In this document: positions 17,551 through 25,731 of the stretch, in pieces
Layout of the letters: each line of letters starts with the position of its first letter
Position numbering within the stretch: the first letter of the stretch is position 1
Assembly: GCA_023450935.1 (NCBI GenBank)
Contig: JAEXGH010000016.1
Location: 1-64,000 of the forward strand
Source: Verrucomicrobiota bacterium
GTDB lineage: Bacteria; Verrucomicrobiota; Verrucomicrobiia; Opitutales; Intestinicryptomonadaceae
DNA length: 64,000 bases
Direction: 5' to 3'
Program-made: the position numbers and the translations under genes
Notes under the pieces: model-generated
What the model saw: only the letters and a program-made list of their open reading frames with translations
Databases searched by the model: none
Told to the model about the DNA's origin: nothing

Positions 17551-18889
17551 TTTGAATTCTCTTTTTTATCTGTTTGTAAAAGTCGAGCCGCTCGGCAATC
17601 TGCTTTTCCGCGCCGTATTCCGAGGGGAAGTAAATATGCAGTGGCTTCGTCAAATACTCCTGCCCGCTTATGTGGTTGGGGCAGTCGTGGTTGTAGATGT
17701 ATCCGCCGCCGTTGCCGAGCTTGCGGTTTGTGGAGGTATGCGCGTCGCGCAAGCAAACGGGAACCGGCTGAATCTCGTTTTCGGCGACAAATTTTTTTGC
17801 GCGCGCCAATGCCATAGTTGCGCTGTTGCTTTTCGGGGCGGTTGCAAGAAACAGCACCGCGTGCGCCAAATTAAGTTCGCATTCGGGCAGCCCCACGCGC
17901 TCCACGGCGTCAAACACAGCGTTGGCAACCTGCAGCCCGCGCGAGTCCGCCAAGCCGACGTCTTCGCTCGCCAAAATGACGAGCCTGCGCGCAATGAAAC
18001 GCGGGTCTTCGCCGCCTGCGAGCATTTTCGCGAGCCAATACATTGCTGCGTCGGGGTCGCACCCGCGGACACTTTTGATGAAGGCGGAAATGGTGTCGTA
18101 GTGTTCGTCCTCGTCGGAATCGTATCTGACGCGCCTCTCTTTTGCGAAAACTTCCACGTCCGCCTCGGAGAGCTCTGAATTTCCGCCCTTGGCAAGCACC
18201 ATTGTCTCGAGGGCGTTGAGCGCGCGGCGCATGTCGCCGTCGCAAAGCTTTGCAATTCCCGCGAGAACTTCGTCGGAGGCCGAACACGAATACGCGCCCA
18301 AACCGCGCGTAGAGTCGGTGAGCGCGCGGCGCAAAACAAGGGCTATGTCTTCGCCCGAAAGCGGCTCGAGCTTGAACAGGTGGCTGCGCGAAAGCAGCGG
18401 CGCATTGATGTAGAAACCGGGGTTCTGGGTTGTGGCGCCTATAAGCCGCACGTTGCCGTCCTCCACGTCGGGCAGGAGCAAATCCTGCTGGGCCTTGTTG
18501 AAGCGGTGGATTTCGTCGATGAACAAAATGGTGCGCTCGCTGCGGCGGTAGCGCGCCATCGAAAGTTCGTCGCGAACCTGCGCCACGTTCGAAAGAACCG
18601 CGTTTATTTTCACGAACCGCGAATTTGTCTGGCGCGCCACAACCTCCGCAAGCGTCGTTTTTCCGCAACCGGGGGGGCCGTAGAAAATCAGCGAACCGAA
18701 ATTGTTTGTCTGCACGAGACGCGGAAGCAGGCACCCCTCCCCCAAAATGTGCCTGTGCCCAACAACCTCGGCGAGCGTGCGCGGACGCATGCGCACGGCA
18801 AGCGGAGCCGCAGCCGAAACGGGAGCCTGGGCGTCGGCCGTCGGGCGGCGGTCGTCCGCCCCGAAGTTGAATTCCGCATTTGCGTCCAT
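17543..18889 (-). CDS. rarA: Replication-associated recombination protein A (AAA+ ATPase)
   Basis: 448 residues from the ATG at 18887-18889 (MDANAEFNFGADD); further upstream the frame would read into its own promoter. Walker A is FYGPPGCGKTT, Walker B is ILFIDEIHRF, and sensor 1 is LIGATTQNP. The C-terminal part (RDAHTSTNRKLGNGGGYIYNHD) matches the RarA/MgsA/WRNIP1 family. RarA acts at stalled replication forks. The gene is divergent from thiD, sharing a 78-base region with overlapping promoters. It is the first gene of the group rarA, holin-like, secreted protein. Confidence 0.94.
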   Translation of the reverse strand: MDANAEFNFGADDRRPTADAQAPVSAAAPLAVRMRPRTLAEVVGHRHILGEGCLLPRLVQTNNFGSLIFYGPPGCGKTTLAEVVARQTNSRFVKINAVLSNVAQVRDELSMARYRRSERTILFIDEIHRFNKAQQDLLLPDVEDGNVRLIGATTQNPGFYINAPLLSRSHLFKLEPLSGEDIALVLRRALTDSTRGLGAYSCSASDEVLAGIAKLCDGDMRRALNALETMVLAKGGNSELSEADVEVFAKERRVRYDSDEDEHYDTISAFIKSVRGCDPDAAMYWLAKMLAGGEDPRFIARRLVILASEDVGLADSRGLQVANAVFDAVERVGLPECELNLAHAVLFLATAPKSNSATMALARAKKFVAENEIQPVPVCLRDAHTSTNRKLGNGGGYIYNHDCPNHISGQEYLTKPLHIYFPSEYGAEKQIAERLDFYKQIKKRIQNG

Positions 18890-18908
18890 AAGATAAAATA
18901 TCGATGCT

Positions 18909-18937
18909 ACTAAAGCATTTCTTGAAAGTTTTGTCAA
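18909..18937 (-). promoter_or_regulatory. Probable promoter for rarA
   Basis: On the minus strand TTGACA (18937-18932), a 17-base spacer, and TTTAGT (18914-18909). This is a near-consensus -35 with a 4/6 -10 box, about 20 bases before the rarA ATG. It overlaps the candidate thiD promoter on the other strand. Confidence 0.6.
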
Positions 18938-18950
18938 ATAATGCAATCAT
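18922..18950 (+). promoter_or_regulatory. Probable promoter for the thiD-hpn operon
   Basis: TTGAAA (18922-18927), a 17-base spacer, then AATCAT (18945-18950), 17 bases before the thiD ATG. No room exists for a TPP riboswitch between this box and the start. Confidence 0.45.
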
Positions 18951-18967
18951 ACCGGCGAAAATAAATT

Positions 18968-19774
18968 ATGGACGACTTTCACGACATTCCGTGCGCCCTT
19001 ACCATAGCGGGCGCAGACTGCGGCGGCGGGGCGGGAATTCAGGCCGACATGCTTGCGTTCGCCGCCAACGGCGTGTTTGCCACAACCGTTCTGGCGGCGG
19101 CAACGGCGCAAAACCCCGACGGAGTGTCGGCGGTAGAGACGCTTTCGGACGGTTTTTTCGGGGCGCAGCTTGAGGCTGTAAATTCGTATTTTAGGCCGCG
19201 CGCGGCGAAAACCGGAATGCTTTTCGACGCCCGACGGGTCGAAGACGCCGCGGAATTTGCGCGCAAAAACAGGCAAATCGCGCTTGTCGTAGACCCCGTA
19301 ATGGTATCCACAAGCGGCGTAAAGCTCCTGAAACCCGACGCCGTGGCCGCGCTTGAAACAAAGCTCATTCCGCTTGCAACGCTCGTCACCCCGAACATCG
19401 ATGAAGCCGAAGTGCTGCTGGGCGAAAAAATCACTTCGCCCGAAGACGCGGCAAAAAAACTTTCCGAAAAATACTCCGTCGCGTTCCTCGTCAAGGGCGG
19501 GCACTTAGACTCCGACGAAATTACCGACGCGCTCTGCACGCCCGACGGCCGCGTGCGCGCAGTGTCCTCGCCTCGGATACGGGGGGTCGATACCCACGGC
19601 AGCGGCTGCACGCTCAGCGCGGCGATAACCGCCAACCTCGCCAAAGGGCTTGCCCTTGAAACTGCGTGCCTTAAAGCGCGCGAATATTTGGTTGCGGGAA
19701 TGGAAAATCCCGTTAGGGTTGCGGGGAAAAAATTCATAAACCACTTTCCGAAAAGAAATGCAACCCGACGCTAA
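18968..19774 (+). CDS. thiD: Hydroxymethylpyrimidine / phosphomethylpyrimidine kinase
   Basis: ThiD phosphorylates HMP and HMP-P to HMP-PP for thiamine synthesis and salvage. The 268-residue protein shows the ribokinase-fold signatures IAGADCGGGAGIQADMLAF at the start, VVDPVMVSTSG near 112, and DTHGSGCTLSAAITANLAKG near 210 with the catalytic Cys/anion hole of this kinase group. The active-site Asp lies in that last motif's neighbourhood. It is the first gene of a six-gene run ending at 25322. The end overlaps radC by 17 bases. Confidence 0.94.
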   Translation: MDDFHDIPCALTIAGADCGGGAGIQADMLAFAANGVFATTVLAAATAQNPDGVSAVETLSDGFFGAQLEAVNSYFRPRAAKTGMLFDARRVEDAAEFARKNRQIALVVDPVMVSTSGVKLLKPDAVAALETKLIPLATLVTPNIDEAEVLLGEKITSPEDAAKKLSEKYSVAFLVKGGHLDSDEITDALCTPDGRVRAVSSPRIRGVDTHGSGCTLSAAITANLAKGLALETACLKAREYLVAGMENPVRVAGKKFINHFPKRNATRR

Positions 19775-20534
19775 ACAGGACTACTATAACGGGCACCGCC
19801 AAAGAATGCGCGAACGCTACGCGCGCTCGGGGACGTGCGGCATGGCGGACTACGAAATAGTGGAAATGCTGCTTGCGCTCCTTATTCCGCGCATCGACGT
19901 AAAGCCGATAGCCAAAGACCTGATTACCAAATTTAAAAACCTCAGGGGAATACTCGACGCCCCGCGCGAGGAGCTTGAAAAAATCCGCGGAATCGGGCAG
20001 AATACGGCTCTTGCGCTGAAATTCGTTAAGGATGCAATAACCGTCTACCATACCGACGAACTCAAATGCGAGGGAATGGAAATTCCCACAATCACAAAAC
20101 TGATAAAATATTTCAAGGCGAAAATAGTTGCGGAACAAAACGAAGTGCTCGAAATGATCTGCTTCGACACCAAACTGCGCATCATCGGCGACTCCTCCGT
20201 GCGTCTTGTGGAGGGCACGGTAAGCTCGGCGAACGTGGACATCAGAAAGGTAGTGGAAGTTGCAATAAAGCGCGGGGCGTCTTCCATAGCCATTGCGCAC
20301 AACCACCCCAGCGGCGACCCGCACCCTTCGCTTGACGACGTCCGTTTTACGCGCCGCCTTGCGGAGACCTGCAGAACGCTGTCGATAAGCCTGATTGAAC
20401 ACGTAATTGTGGCGAAGTCGGCGTGTTTCTCGTTCCGGCGCGAAGGACACATCGACGACCTCTACGACGAAACCGTGCACGGCTGCGGAACGCGCGCATA
20501 CAAAACGGCCGACAGTCTCGAAAAATTGTTATGA
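19758..20534 (+). CDS. radC: DNA repair protein RadC / JAB-domain protein
   Basis: 258 residues. A helix-hairpin-helix-like N-terminal part (EELEKIRGIGQNTALALKFV) is followed by the JAMM-type metal motif HNHPSGDPHPSLDD (H181, H183, S191, D194). RadC-family proteins are common and their molecular role is still unclear. The gene overlaps thiD by 17 bases and tsaD by the ATGA tetranucleotide, so it is read in one operon. The N-terminus matches the family, supporting the chosen start. Confidence 0.92.
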   Translation: MQPDAKQDYYNGHRQRMRERYARSGTCGMADYEIVEMLLALLIPRIDVKPIAKDLITKFKNLRGILDAPREELEKIRGIGQNTALALKFVKDAITVYHTDELKCEGMEIPTITKLIKYFKAKIVAEQNEVLEMICFDTKLRIIGDSSVRLVEGTVSSANVDIRKVVEVAIKRGASSIAIAHNHPSGDPHPSLDDVRFTRRLAETCRTLSISLIEHVIVAKSACFSFRREGHIDDLYDETVHGCGTRAYKTADSLEKLL

Positions 20535-21571
20535 AAATCTTTGCAATAGAAAGCTCCTGCGACGAATCGGCAGTGGCGTTTTTCGATTCCGCCGTGGGAA
20601 CGGTGTGCTCGCTGATACACTCGCAGATTGACCTGCACGCGCTCTACGGCGGCGTAGTGCCCGACTTGGCAAGCTCCGAGCACCTCAAGAAACTCCCCGC
20701 GCTAATCGAAGCCGCCGCAAGAAAATGCGACATCGCCTCCGCCGACTTCGTCGCCTGCACGTCGGGGCCGGGGCTGCCCAACTGCCTTGCAATGGGCGTG
20801 GCGGCCGCAAGCGGGCTTGCAATGGCATTGGGCAAACCGCTTTTCGGAGTGAACCATCTTGTGGGGCACGCGTATTCGCCGTTCATTCAAACGCACGCGC
20901 AAGACCCCGAAAATTTCGACGCCAACTTCGCCGCACTCCTTCCCCACTTGGGCCTCACCGTTTCGGGCGGCAACACGATTCTGCTTGAAATAGATCAATC
21001 GCGCAAAATGTCGGTTCTCGCCGAAACGGAAGACGACGCCGCGGGTGAAGCCCTCGACAAGGGGGCGAAACTCCTCGGCATACCCTATCCGGGCGCGCCA
21101 GTCGTTGAGAAACTCGCCCGAGGCGGAAAAATCGACAAAACAATGTTCCCCTACGGACAGAACAGAAAAATAGAGGACGACCCCGACTTCAGCTTTTCGG
21201 GGCTGAAAACGAGCCTGCGCTACCGCCTCGAAAAAATCGGCAAAGACGCCCTGCGCGAACAAATGCCCCACATCTGCGCGTCATACCAGTTTGCGGTGGT
21301 CGAACAGCTGCGCCGCCGCGCCGACTTCTTTGCCGCGCGCAAACAATACGCGTCGGTGGGCATTTCGGGCGGCGTTTCCAACAACGCGCACTTTGCCGAA
21401 ACGTTTGAAAAGCTCGCAAAAAAGCGCGGCGCAAAATTCGTCGCGGCTCCGAAGCAATACCGCGGCGACAACGCGGCAATGATAGCCTTTGCGGCCTTCG
21501 CCCGTCCCGATGCCATGCGCCCCGCCGCCGCGCACACGCTAAAAGCCGACCCCGCTTGGGAGATAATTTAA
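20531..21571 (+). CDS. tsaD: tRNA N6-adenosine threonylcarbamoyltransferase
   Basis: TsaD transfers the threonylcarbamoyl group to A37 of ANN-decoding tRNAs, with TsaB and TsaE. The start at 20531 (MKIFAIESSCDESAVAFFD) overlaps the radC stop by four bases; a longer frame upstream is a read-through of another phase. The metal pair HLVGH is at H109 and H113, and LTVSGGNTILLEI and SFSGLKTSLR follow. At 346 residues the length is normal. It is essential in most bacteria, so this operon should be expressed in growth. Confidence 0.95.
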   Translation: MKIFAIESSCDESAVAFFDSAVGTVCSLIHSQIDLHALYGGVVPDLASSEHLKKLPALIEAAARKCDIASADFVACTSGPGLPNCLAMGVAAASGLAMALGKPLFGVNHLVGHAYSPFIQTHAQDPENFDANFAALLPHLGLTVSGGNTILLEIDQSRKMSVLAETEDDAAGEALDKGAKLLGIPYPGAPVVEKLARGGKIDKTMFPYGQNRKIEDDPDFSFSGLKTSLRYRLEKIGKDALREQMPHICASYQFAVVEQLRRRADFFAARKQYASVGISGGVSNNAHFAETFEKLAKKRGAKFVAAPKQYRGDNAAMIAFAAFARPDAMRPAAAHTLKADPAWEII

Positions 21572-21610
21572 TATCGACACCCGCGCACAAACGCGCTACA
21601 TTCACCGCAA

Positions 21611-22465
21611 ATGAACAATCAGGTTGAACAGGCGTATGAAAAGTGCGAAGCCCTCGCGAGCTCGCACTACGAAAATTTCCCCGTCGCGAAAATGGTTCCG
21701 CGGCGTCTGCGCAAACACGTGGCTGCCGTCTACGCCTTCGCGCGGACCGCCGACGACATCGCAGACGAAAACCACGATACCATCGCCGAAGACGATCCCG
21801 TCCGCGTGCAAAACCTCGAAAAATTCGAGGCCCAACTCGACCTCCCCGACGCCGAACGCGACCCCTCAACGCGCTGGATTTTCACCGCCTGCGACCGCAC
21901 AATAGCCGAATTTTCAATCCCCAAACAACTCTTCCGCGACCTCGTAAGCGCGTTCAAGCAGGACGTGGTAAAGAAACGCTACGCCGACTTCGGCGAACTG
22001 CTCGACTACTGCCGCCGAAGCGCGAACCCCGTAGGAAGGCTCGTGCTCTTGCTGCACGGGTTCGGCGACGCCGAACGCTTTTTTATGTCGGACAAAATCT
22101 GCACCGCGCTGCAGCTTGCGAACTTCTGGCAGGATATGCGCATAGACAAGCTCAAAAACCGCATATACATTCCGCAATCCGACTGGAACGGGCTTTCCGA
22201 AGCCGACTTCTTCGCCGAATCGGCTTCGCCGGCAGTCCGCGAAGTCGTCAAAAAACAGGTTGAACGCACGGCGGAAATGTTCGACGAAGGCGCGGGGCTG
22301 CCCGCAAAGCTGCCGTTTCCGCTCTCGCTCGAAATACGGGCGACACTCGCTGGCGGGCGCGCCGTTCTCGGCAAAATAGCGGCGCAGAACTACGACACCC
22401 TCGCCAAGCGTCCGCATTTAGGCGCGGCCGACAAACTGAAAATCCTGCTAAAATCGCTCTTCTAA
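21611..22465 (+). CDS. hpnC: Hydroxysqualene synthase (squalene/phytoene synthase family)
   Basis: 284 residues. First Asp-rich motif DDIAD at 48-52, second NFWQDMRIDKLKNRIYIP with D175 and D179. The second motif and the SHYENFPVAKMVPRRLRKHV start fit HpnC, which turns presqualene diphosphate into hydroxysqualene, rather than phytoene synthase. It lies 40 bases after tsaD and 2 bases before the hpnD-hpnE fusion, so the three-enzyme route from farnesyl diphosphate to squalene is encoded here in two genes. Specific reaction is from the family and context. Confidence 0.88.
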   Translation: MNNQVEQAYEKCEALASSHYENFPVAKMVPRRLRKHVAAVYAFARTADDIADENHDTIAEDDPVRVQNLEKFEAQLDLPDAERDPSTRWIFTACDRTIAEFSIPKQLFRDLVSAFKQDVVKKRYADFGELLDYCRRSANPVGRLVLLLHGFGDAERFFMSDKICTALQLANFWQDMRIDKLKNRIYIPQSDWNGLSEADFFAESASPAVREVVKKQVERTAEMFDEGAGLPAKLPFPLSLEIRATLAGGRAVLGKIAAQNYDTLAKRPHLGAADKLKILLKSLF

Positions 22466-22467
22466 AA

Positions 22468-24636
22468 ATGGATACACTTCAGGGACAGTCGGCGGAAAGC
22501 GAACACAACGCCGCCGAACGCAAAAAATCGAATCTGGCGTTCGCGTTCTTCTGCATGGACAAAGACCGCGCCAAGGATATGGAGATTTTCTACGCCTTCT
22601 GCCGCCTCATGGACGACATCGCCGACGAGGAAGTCCGCCCCGTTCCCGAACGCCGCGCCCTGCTTGCCGAGTGGAAGAAGGAGATTGCCAAAATCTACCG
22701 CGGCGAAAAAAACCTGTCGCCGCTCGCGGAGGAAATGCGCGGGGTGATAGAGCGCAGAAACGTTCCGCAGCAATACGTGCAGGACATCATAGACGGCGTT
22801 TTGACCGACACGTTCGCGCCCTACTTCAAAACGTTCGAGGACATTCGCAAATACTGCTACGGAGTGGCTTCGGCGGTGGGGCTTGTTTCAATCCACATTT
22901 TCGGATTCAAAAACGAACGCACAAAACTTTTCGCCGAAGCGCTCGGCTACGCGCTCCAGTTTACAAACATTCTCCGCGATGTCGTTGACGACGCCGTTTC
23001 GCACGGCCGCGTCTATATTCCTCAGGAGGAACTCGACGCCTTCGGCGTTTCGCGCGGCGACCTGAAAAATCCCCGCTCCAACCCCGCCTGCAAAAAACTT
23101 TTCGCTTTCCTTTATTTCAGGGCAAAACACTTTTTCAACAAAGCCCGCCGCCTGATTGCGGAGGAAGACAGAAAAGCCCTCACGCCCGCCTTCATCATGT
23201 GGGCAATCTACGAGCGCATTCTCGAATCGCTCAAAGAGCGCGATTTCGACATAACCGAAAAACCGCTGAAAATCTCGAAGCCGAAAAAAATCGCCCTTGC
23301 GCTCGCTGCAATCCGCGACGCCAAACGCCCGCACGAACAAAACAAACTCTTCGGACGCGCGGTTGTAGTCGGAGCCGGAGTTGCGGGAATGGCGATGGCA
23401 ACGCGCCTTTCGCTGGAGGGCTTCGACGTTGACGTGTTCGAAGCGCGCAAGTCGGCGGGCGGGCGCGTCTGCAAAATCGGAGCGTTCCAAACCCAAATCG
23501 ATAACGCCTCCCATGCGGCAATGGGCTGCTACGAAAACTTTTTTCGGGCCGTCGAGCTGACGGGCGGAGACGTCGCCGCGGGCTTCGAAAAAGTCTCCGG
23601 AATGGACTTCATCTCGCCCGACTCGGGCACTGTTTCGGTGAAGTATCCCAAGCGCGGAGGGCTGGTTTCGCGCGCGTTTTCGGCGTTGAGCTACGCAAAG
23701 CTCGAAAGCTTCGCCTGCGCGAAGAACATCGCCCTGCTGCTCTCCGTAAAGCTCGGATTGCGCACCTACCCGAACGAAACGGCGGCGGAATTTCTGCGGC
23801 GCAAAAAAATACCGCAACGCGTAATCGACACCTTCTGGGAGCCGTTTTGCGTGTCGGCACTCAACACCGCGACCGCCCGCGCCGACGCAAATTTGATGAT
23901 TAAAACGCTGCGCAAGTCTATTCTTCGCGGCTTCGACAACGCCGTTTTATTCCTTCCCACGCGCCCTATTGCCGACTCTTTCGAGCACTTTGCCACATAC
24001 ATTCGCGGCTGTGGCGGCACTGTCCGCTTCGGCGACGCCGCGGAGAAAATCGAGATTTTAAACGGCAGCGCGGTCTCCGTTGTTTCGTCGAAATCGGGGC
24101 AAACGCGCGCCGACTGGTTCTTCCCCGCCGTCCCCGCCAAACAGCTGGCGCAGCTGCTCGGCGACGCCGAAATTTCGAAACGGCTTTCGCGCATTCTGAC
24201 GGCGGGAATACTCAACATATATTTCCAGACACCGCGCAAAATAATTCCGTCCGAATACGCGTGCATTGTGGACTCGCCAATCCACTGGATTTTCGACCAC
24301 ACGCGCAAGCTCCCCGACGGCGCGCAAACACGCCTGTATTCCGCCACAATCAGCGACTGCACCGCCGTCAAAAGCAAAGACGCCGCGCGCGAATTTTTGC
24401 GGCGCGAACTCTCCAAAATTTTCGGCGAAGTCGAAATCGGCGAAGTCCTCCCCGTGCAGTTTGCCGACGCCACAATTTCCGCCGATTCCGCGACAGAAGC
24501 CGCGCGCCCCGCGCAAAGCTTTTTCTCAAACAAAATTCCCAATCTCCGCCCCGTGGGCGACTGGCTTCAGACCGACCTTCCCTGCACGATGGAAAGCGCG
24601 GCAAAATCGGCGTTCGATACCCCCCTCGACAAATGA
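22468..24636 (+). CDS. hpnDE: Fused presqualene diphosphate synthase - hydroxysqualene dehydroxylase
   Basis: 722 residues with no stop or frameshift. Residues 15-285 are a squalene/phytoene synthase-type domain (DDIAD 49-53; NILRDVVDDAVSHGRVYIP with D171, D174, D175), matching HpnD. After a short linker (KRPHEQNKLFGR) residues 297-722 are an FAD amine-oxidase-type domain with the dinucleotide fold VVVGAGVAGMAMATRLSLEG, the ribose-binding Glu (E325) and a C-terminal motif near PVGDWLQTDLPCTMESA, matching HpnE. Together with HpnC this gives presqualene diphosphate, hydroxysqualene, then squalene. In most bacteria hpnD and hpnE are separate genes. Confidence 0.9.
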   Translation: MDTLQGQSAESEHNAAERKKSNLAFAFFCMDKDRAKDMEIFYAFCRLMDDIADEEVRPVPERRALLAEWKKEIAKIYRGEKNLSPLAEEMRGVIERRNVPQQYVQDIIDGVLTDTFAPYFKTFEDIRKYCYGVASAVGLVSIHIFGFKNERTKLFAEALGYALQFTNILRDVVDDAVSHGRVYIPQEELDAFGVSRGDLKNPRSNPACKKLFAFLYFRAKHFFNKARRLIAEEDRKALTPAFIMWAIYERILESLKERDFDITEKPLKISKPKKIALALAAIRDAKRPHEQNKLFGRAVVVGAGVAGMAMATRLSLEGFDVDVFEARKSAGGRVCKIGAFQTQIDNASHAAMGCYENFFRAVELTGGDVAAGFEKVSGMDFISPDSGTVSVKYPKRGGLVSRAFSALSYAKLESFACAKNIALLLSVKLGLRTYPNETAAEFLRRKKIPQRVIDTFWEPFCVSALNTATARADANLMIKTLRKSILRGFDNAVLFLPTRPIADSFEHFATYIRGCGGTVRFGDAAEKIEILNGSAVSVVSSKSGQTRADWFFPAVPAKQLAQLLGDAEISKRLSRILTAGILNIYFQTPRKIIPSEYACIVDSPIHWIFDHTRKLPDGAQTRLYSATISDCTAVKSKDAAREFLRRELSKIFGEVEIGEVLPVQFADATISADSATEAARPAQSFFSNKIPNLRPVGDWLQTDLPCTMESAAKSAFDTPLDK

Positions 24637-25322
24637 AAACCCTCGCAGTTTTTCCCAGCAAATTCGAGGCCGCTCCGCTGTTTTCAAAGCTCGGCGCAAA
24701 AACAAAGCTCGGCGCGCGGGCTGACTTTTCCACGAATTTCCGCGCGTTTGTTGCGGGCATCGGCTGCGGGGCGGCGGCAAAGCGGCTCAAGGACGAAACG
24801 GAAAATTTCGTCCCCGACCTGATTGTTCTCATAGGCTATTGCGGCGCGTGCAACCCCTCCCTCGAAAACGGCGACTTCATTTTCGAACCCTGCGGCGACC
24901 CCCGCATTGATGCCTTTGCGGAGCAAACCCTCGGCTGCCGCCGCGCGAAAATAGCCTCTGTTGACGCCACCGCCGACTCCGCCGAAAAGCAAAAACTTTC
25001 CGACGACGGGTTCGACGCCGTTGAGATGGAAAAAAAATATTTCAAGCCGATTGCCGAGACGCGCGGCGCAAAATTCCTGCACGTCCGCTGTGTGAGCGAC
25101 TCCAAAAAATCGCGCCTGCCCGCGTCTTTACTCGACTCCGTTATGGACAGGCGCACGGGCGCGGTAAACCCCGCCAAGATGTTTTCGCTTTCCGCCATTT
25201 TGCGCCGTCCCAAAGTAGCGGTAGAGCTTGCAAAATTCATAGCCGAAATTCTACCCGTCCAAAAACGCTACGCGTCTGTCCTCCCCCACCTCCTCTCCAT
25301 CTCAAAAGCGTGTTTTTTATAA
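24633..25322 (+). CDS. Nucleoside phosphorylase/nucleosidase-family protein, HpnG-like
   Basis: 229 residues from the ATG at 24633 that overlaps the hpnDE stop by four bases (ATGA). The fold signatures are MKTLAVFPSKFEAAPLF, VAGIGCGAAAKRLKD and the substrate-binding VEMEKKYF with FLHVRCVSD. This places it in the purine nucleoside phosphorylase/MTA-SAH nucleosidase superfamily. In hopanoid clusters the equivalent protein, HpnG, removes adenine from adenosylhopane. No squalene-hopene cyclase or hpnH is in this window, so HpnG function is inferred from neighbours only; an MTA/SAH-type nucleosidase is the alternative. Confidence 0.78.
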   Translation: MKTLAVFPSKFEAAPLFSKLGAKTKLGARADFSTNFRAFVAGIGCGAAAKRLKDETENFVPDLIVLIGYCGACNPSLENGDFIFEPCGDPRIDAFAEQTLGCRRAKIASVDATADSAEKQKLSDDGFDAVEMEKKYFKPIAETRGAKFLHVRCVSDSKKSRLPASLLDSVMDRRTGAVNPAKMFSLSAILRRPKVAVELAKFIAEILPVQKRYASVLPHLLSISKACFL

Positions 25323-25323
25323 T

Positions 25324-25362
25324 TCCTAAAGTGGCGGCGATTGCCGCAGGCAATGCGCCTTT
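25324..25362 (-). repeat. Hairpin repeat copy C
   Basis: Read on the plus strand: TCCTAAAGTGGCGGCG, ATTGCC-GCA-GGCAAT, GCGCCTTT. The stem is perfect. It is the reverse complement of copy B in orientation and sequence. It lies immediately after the nucleosidase stop and could also act as a weak terminator. Confidence 0.75.
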
Positions 25363-25396
25363 GCTTGAGAATTGAAGTTTTTATTTAAAAAGTAGT

Positions 25397-25421
25397 GGAG
25401 ATTGAAATTTGTTCAATCTCC
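25397..25421. repeat. Perfect 10-bp hairpin
   Basis: GGAGATTGAA (25397-25406), loop ATTTG, TTCAATCTCC (25412-25421). A hairpin of the same stem length but different sequence sits at the matching place in the 49.4-kb locus. Confidence 0.75.
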
Positions 25422-25471
25422 ATTGATTATAAAAACTGCCGAAACAAACGATCTCGGGCATTTTTTAGCTC

Positions 25472-25510
25472 TCCGAAAGCGGCGGCAATCGGCATAGCCG
25501 ATATGCCTTT
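25472..25510 (-). repeat. Hairpin repeat copy D
   Basis: TCCGAAAGCGGCGGCA, ATCGGC-ATA-GCCGAT, ATGCCTTT. The flanks match copy C but the stem differs on both arms, keeping the pairing. Confidence 0.75.
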
Positions 25511-25554
25511 ACTCTTTTATTAAAGTAAAGTTATTTTTACTTTAGTAAACAATC

Positions 25555-25595
25555 AAAGGCGAACGGGCTTTGCCCGCCGCCGCCACTTTAGGAAA
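25555..25595 (+). repeat. Hairpin repeat copy E
   Basis: AAAGGCGAA, CGGGC-TTT-GCCCG, CCGCCGCCACTTTAGGAAA. The stem is different again (GC-rich) but paired. Confidence 0.7.
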
Positions 25596-25638
25596 GTCAA
25601 AAAAATTGATTTTGCGAATTAGGCAAGGAGGAGTTGAG

Positions 25639-25673
25639 AAAAAAAACGCGCGGTATACTGACGTATCCGCGCG
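25639..25673 (-). terminator. Rho-independent terminator for the PEP-CTERM gene
   Basis: On the minus strand CGCGCGGATAC (25673-25663), loop GTCA-like, and GTATACCGCGCG (25658-25647; one bulge) are followed by eight T. It lies about 60 bases after the stop at 25732. Confidence 0.85.
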
Positions 25674-25731
25674 GTCTTTGTAATTTTTAAATCAATTCTT
25701 TAACTCTTGCCAGAGCCGCATAGGCTACCGC

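Larger units (their letters stand above)
25323..25731. other. Gene-free repeat locus between the squalene operon and the PEP-CTERM gene
   Basis: 409 bases in which I see no gene. It holds three palindromic-core repeats (25324-25362, 25472-25510, 25555-25595), a perfect 10-bp hairpin (25397-25421), a 7-bp AT hairpin (AAGTAAA 25523-25529 with TTTACTT 25537-25543) and the PEP-CTERM terminator. The order of the first elements is repeated at 49.38-49.56 kb. Confidence 0.65.

Noticed and set aside
18951..18967. TPP riboswitch before thiD
   Set aside because: Only 78 bases separate rarA and thiD and they hold promoters; there is no room for or sequence of a TPP element.
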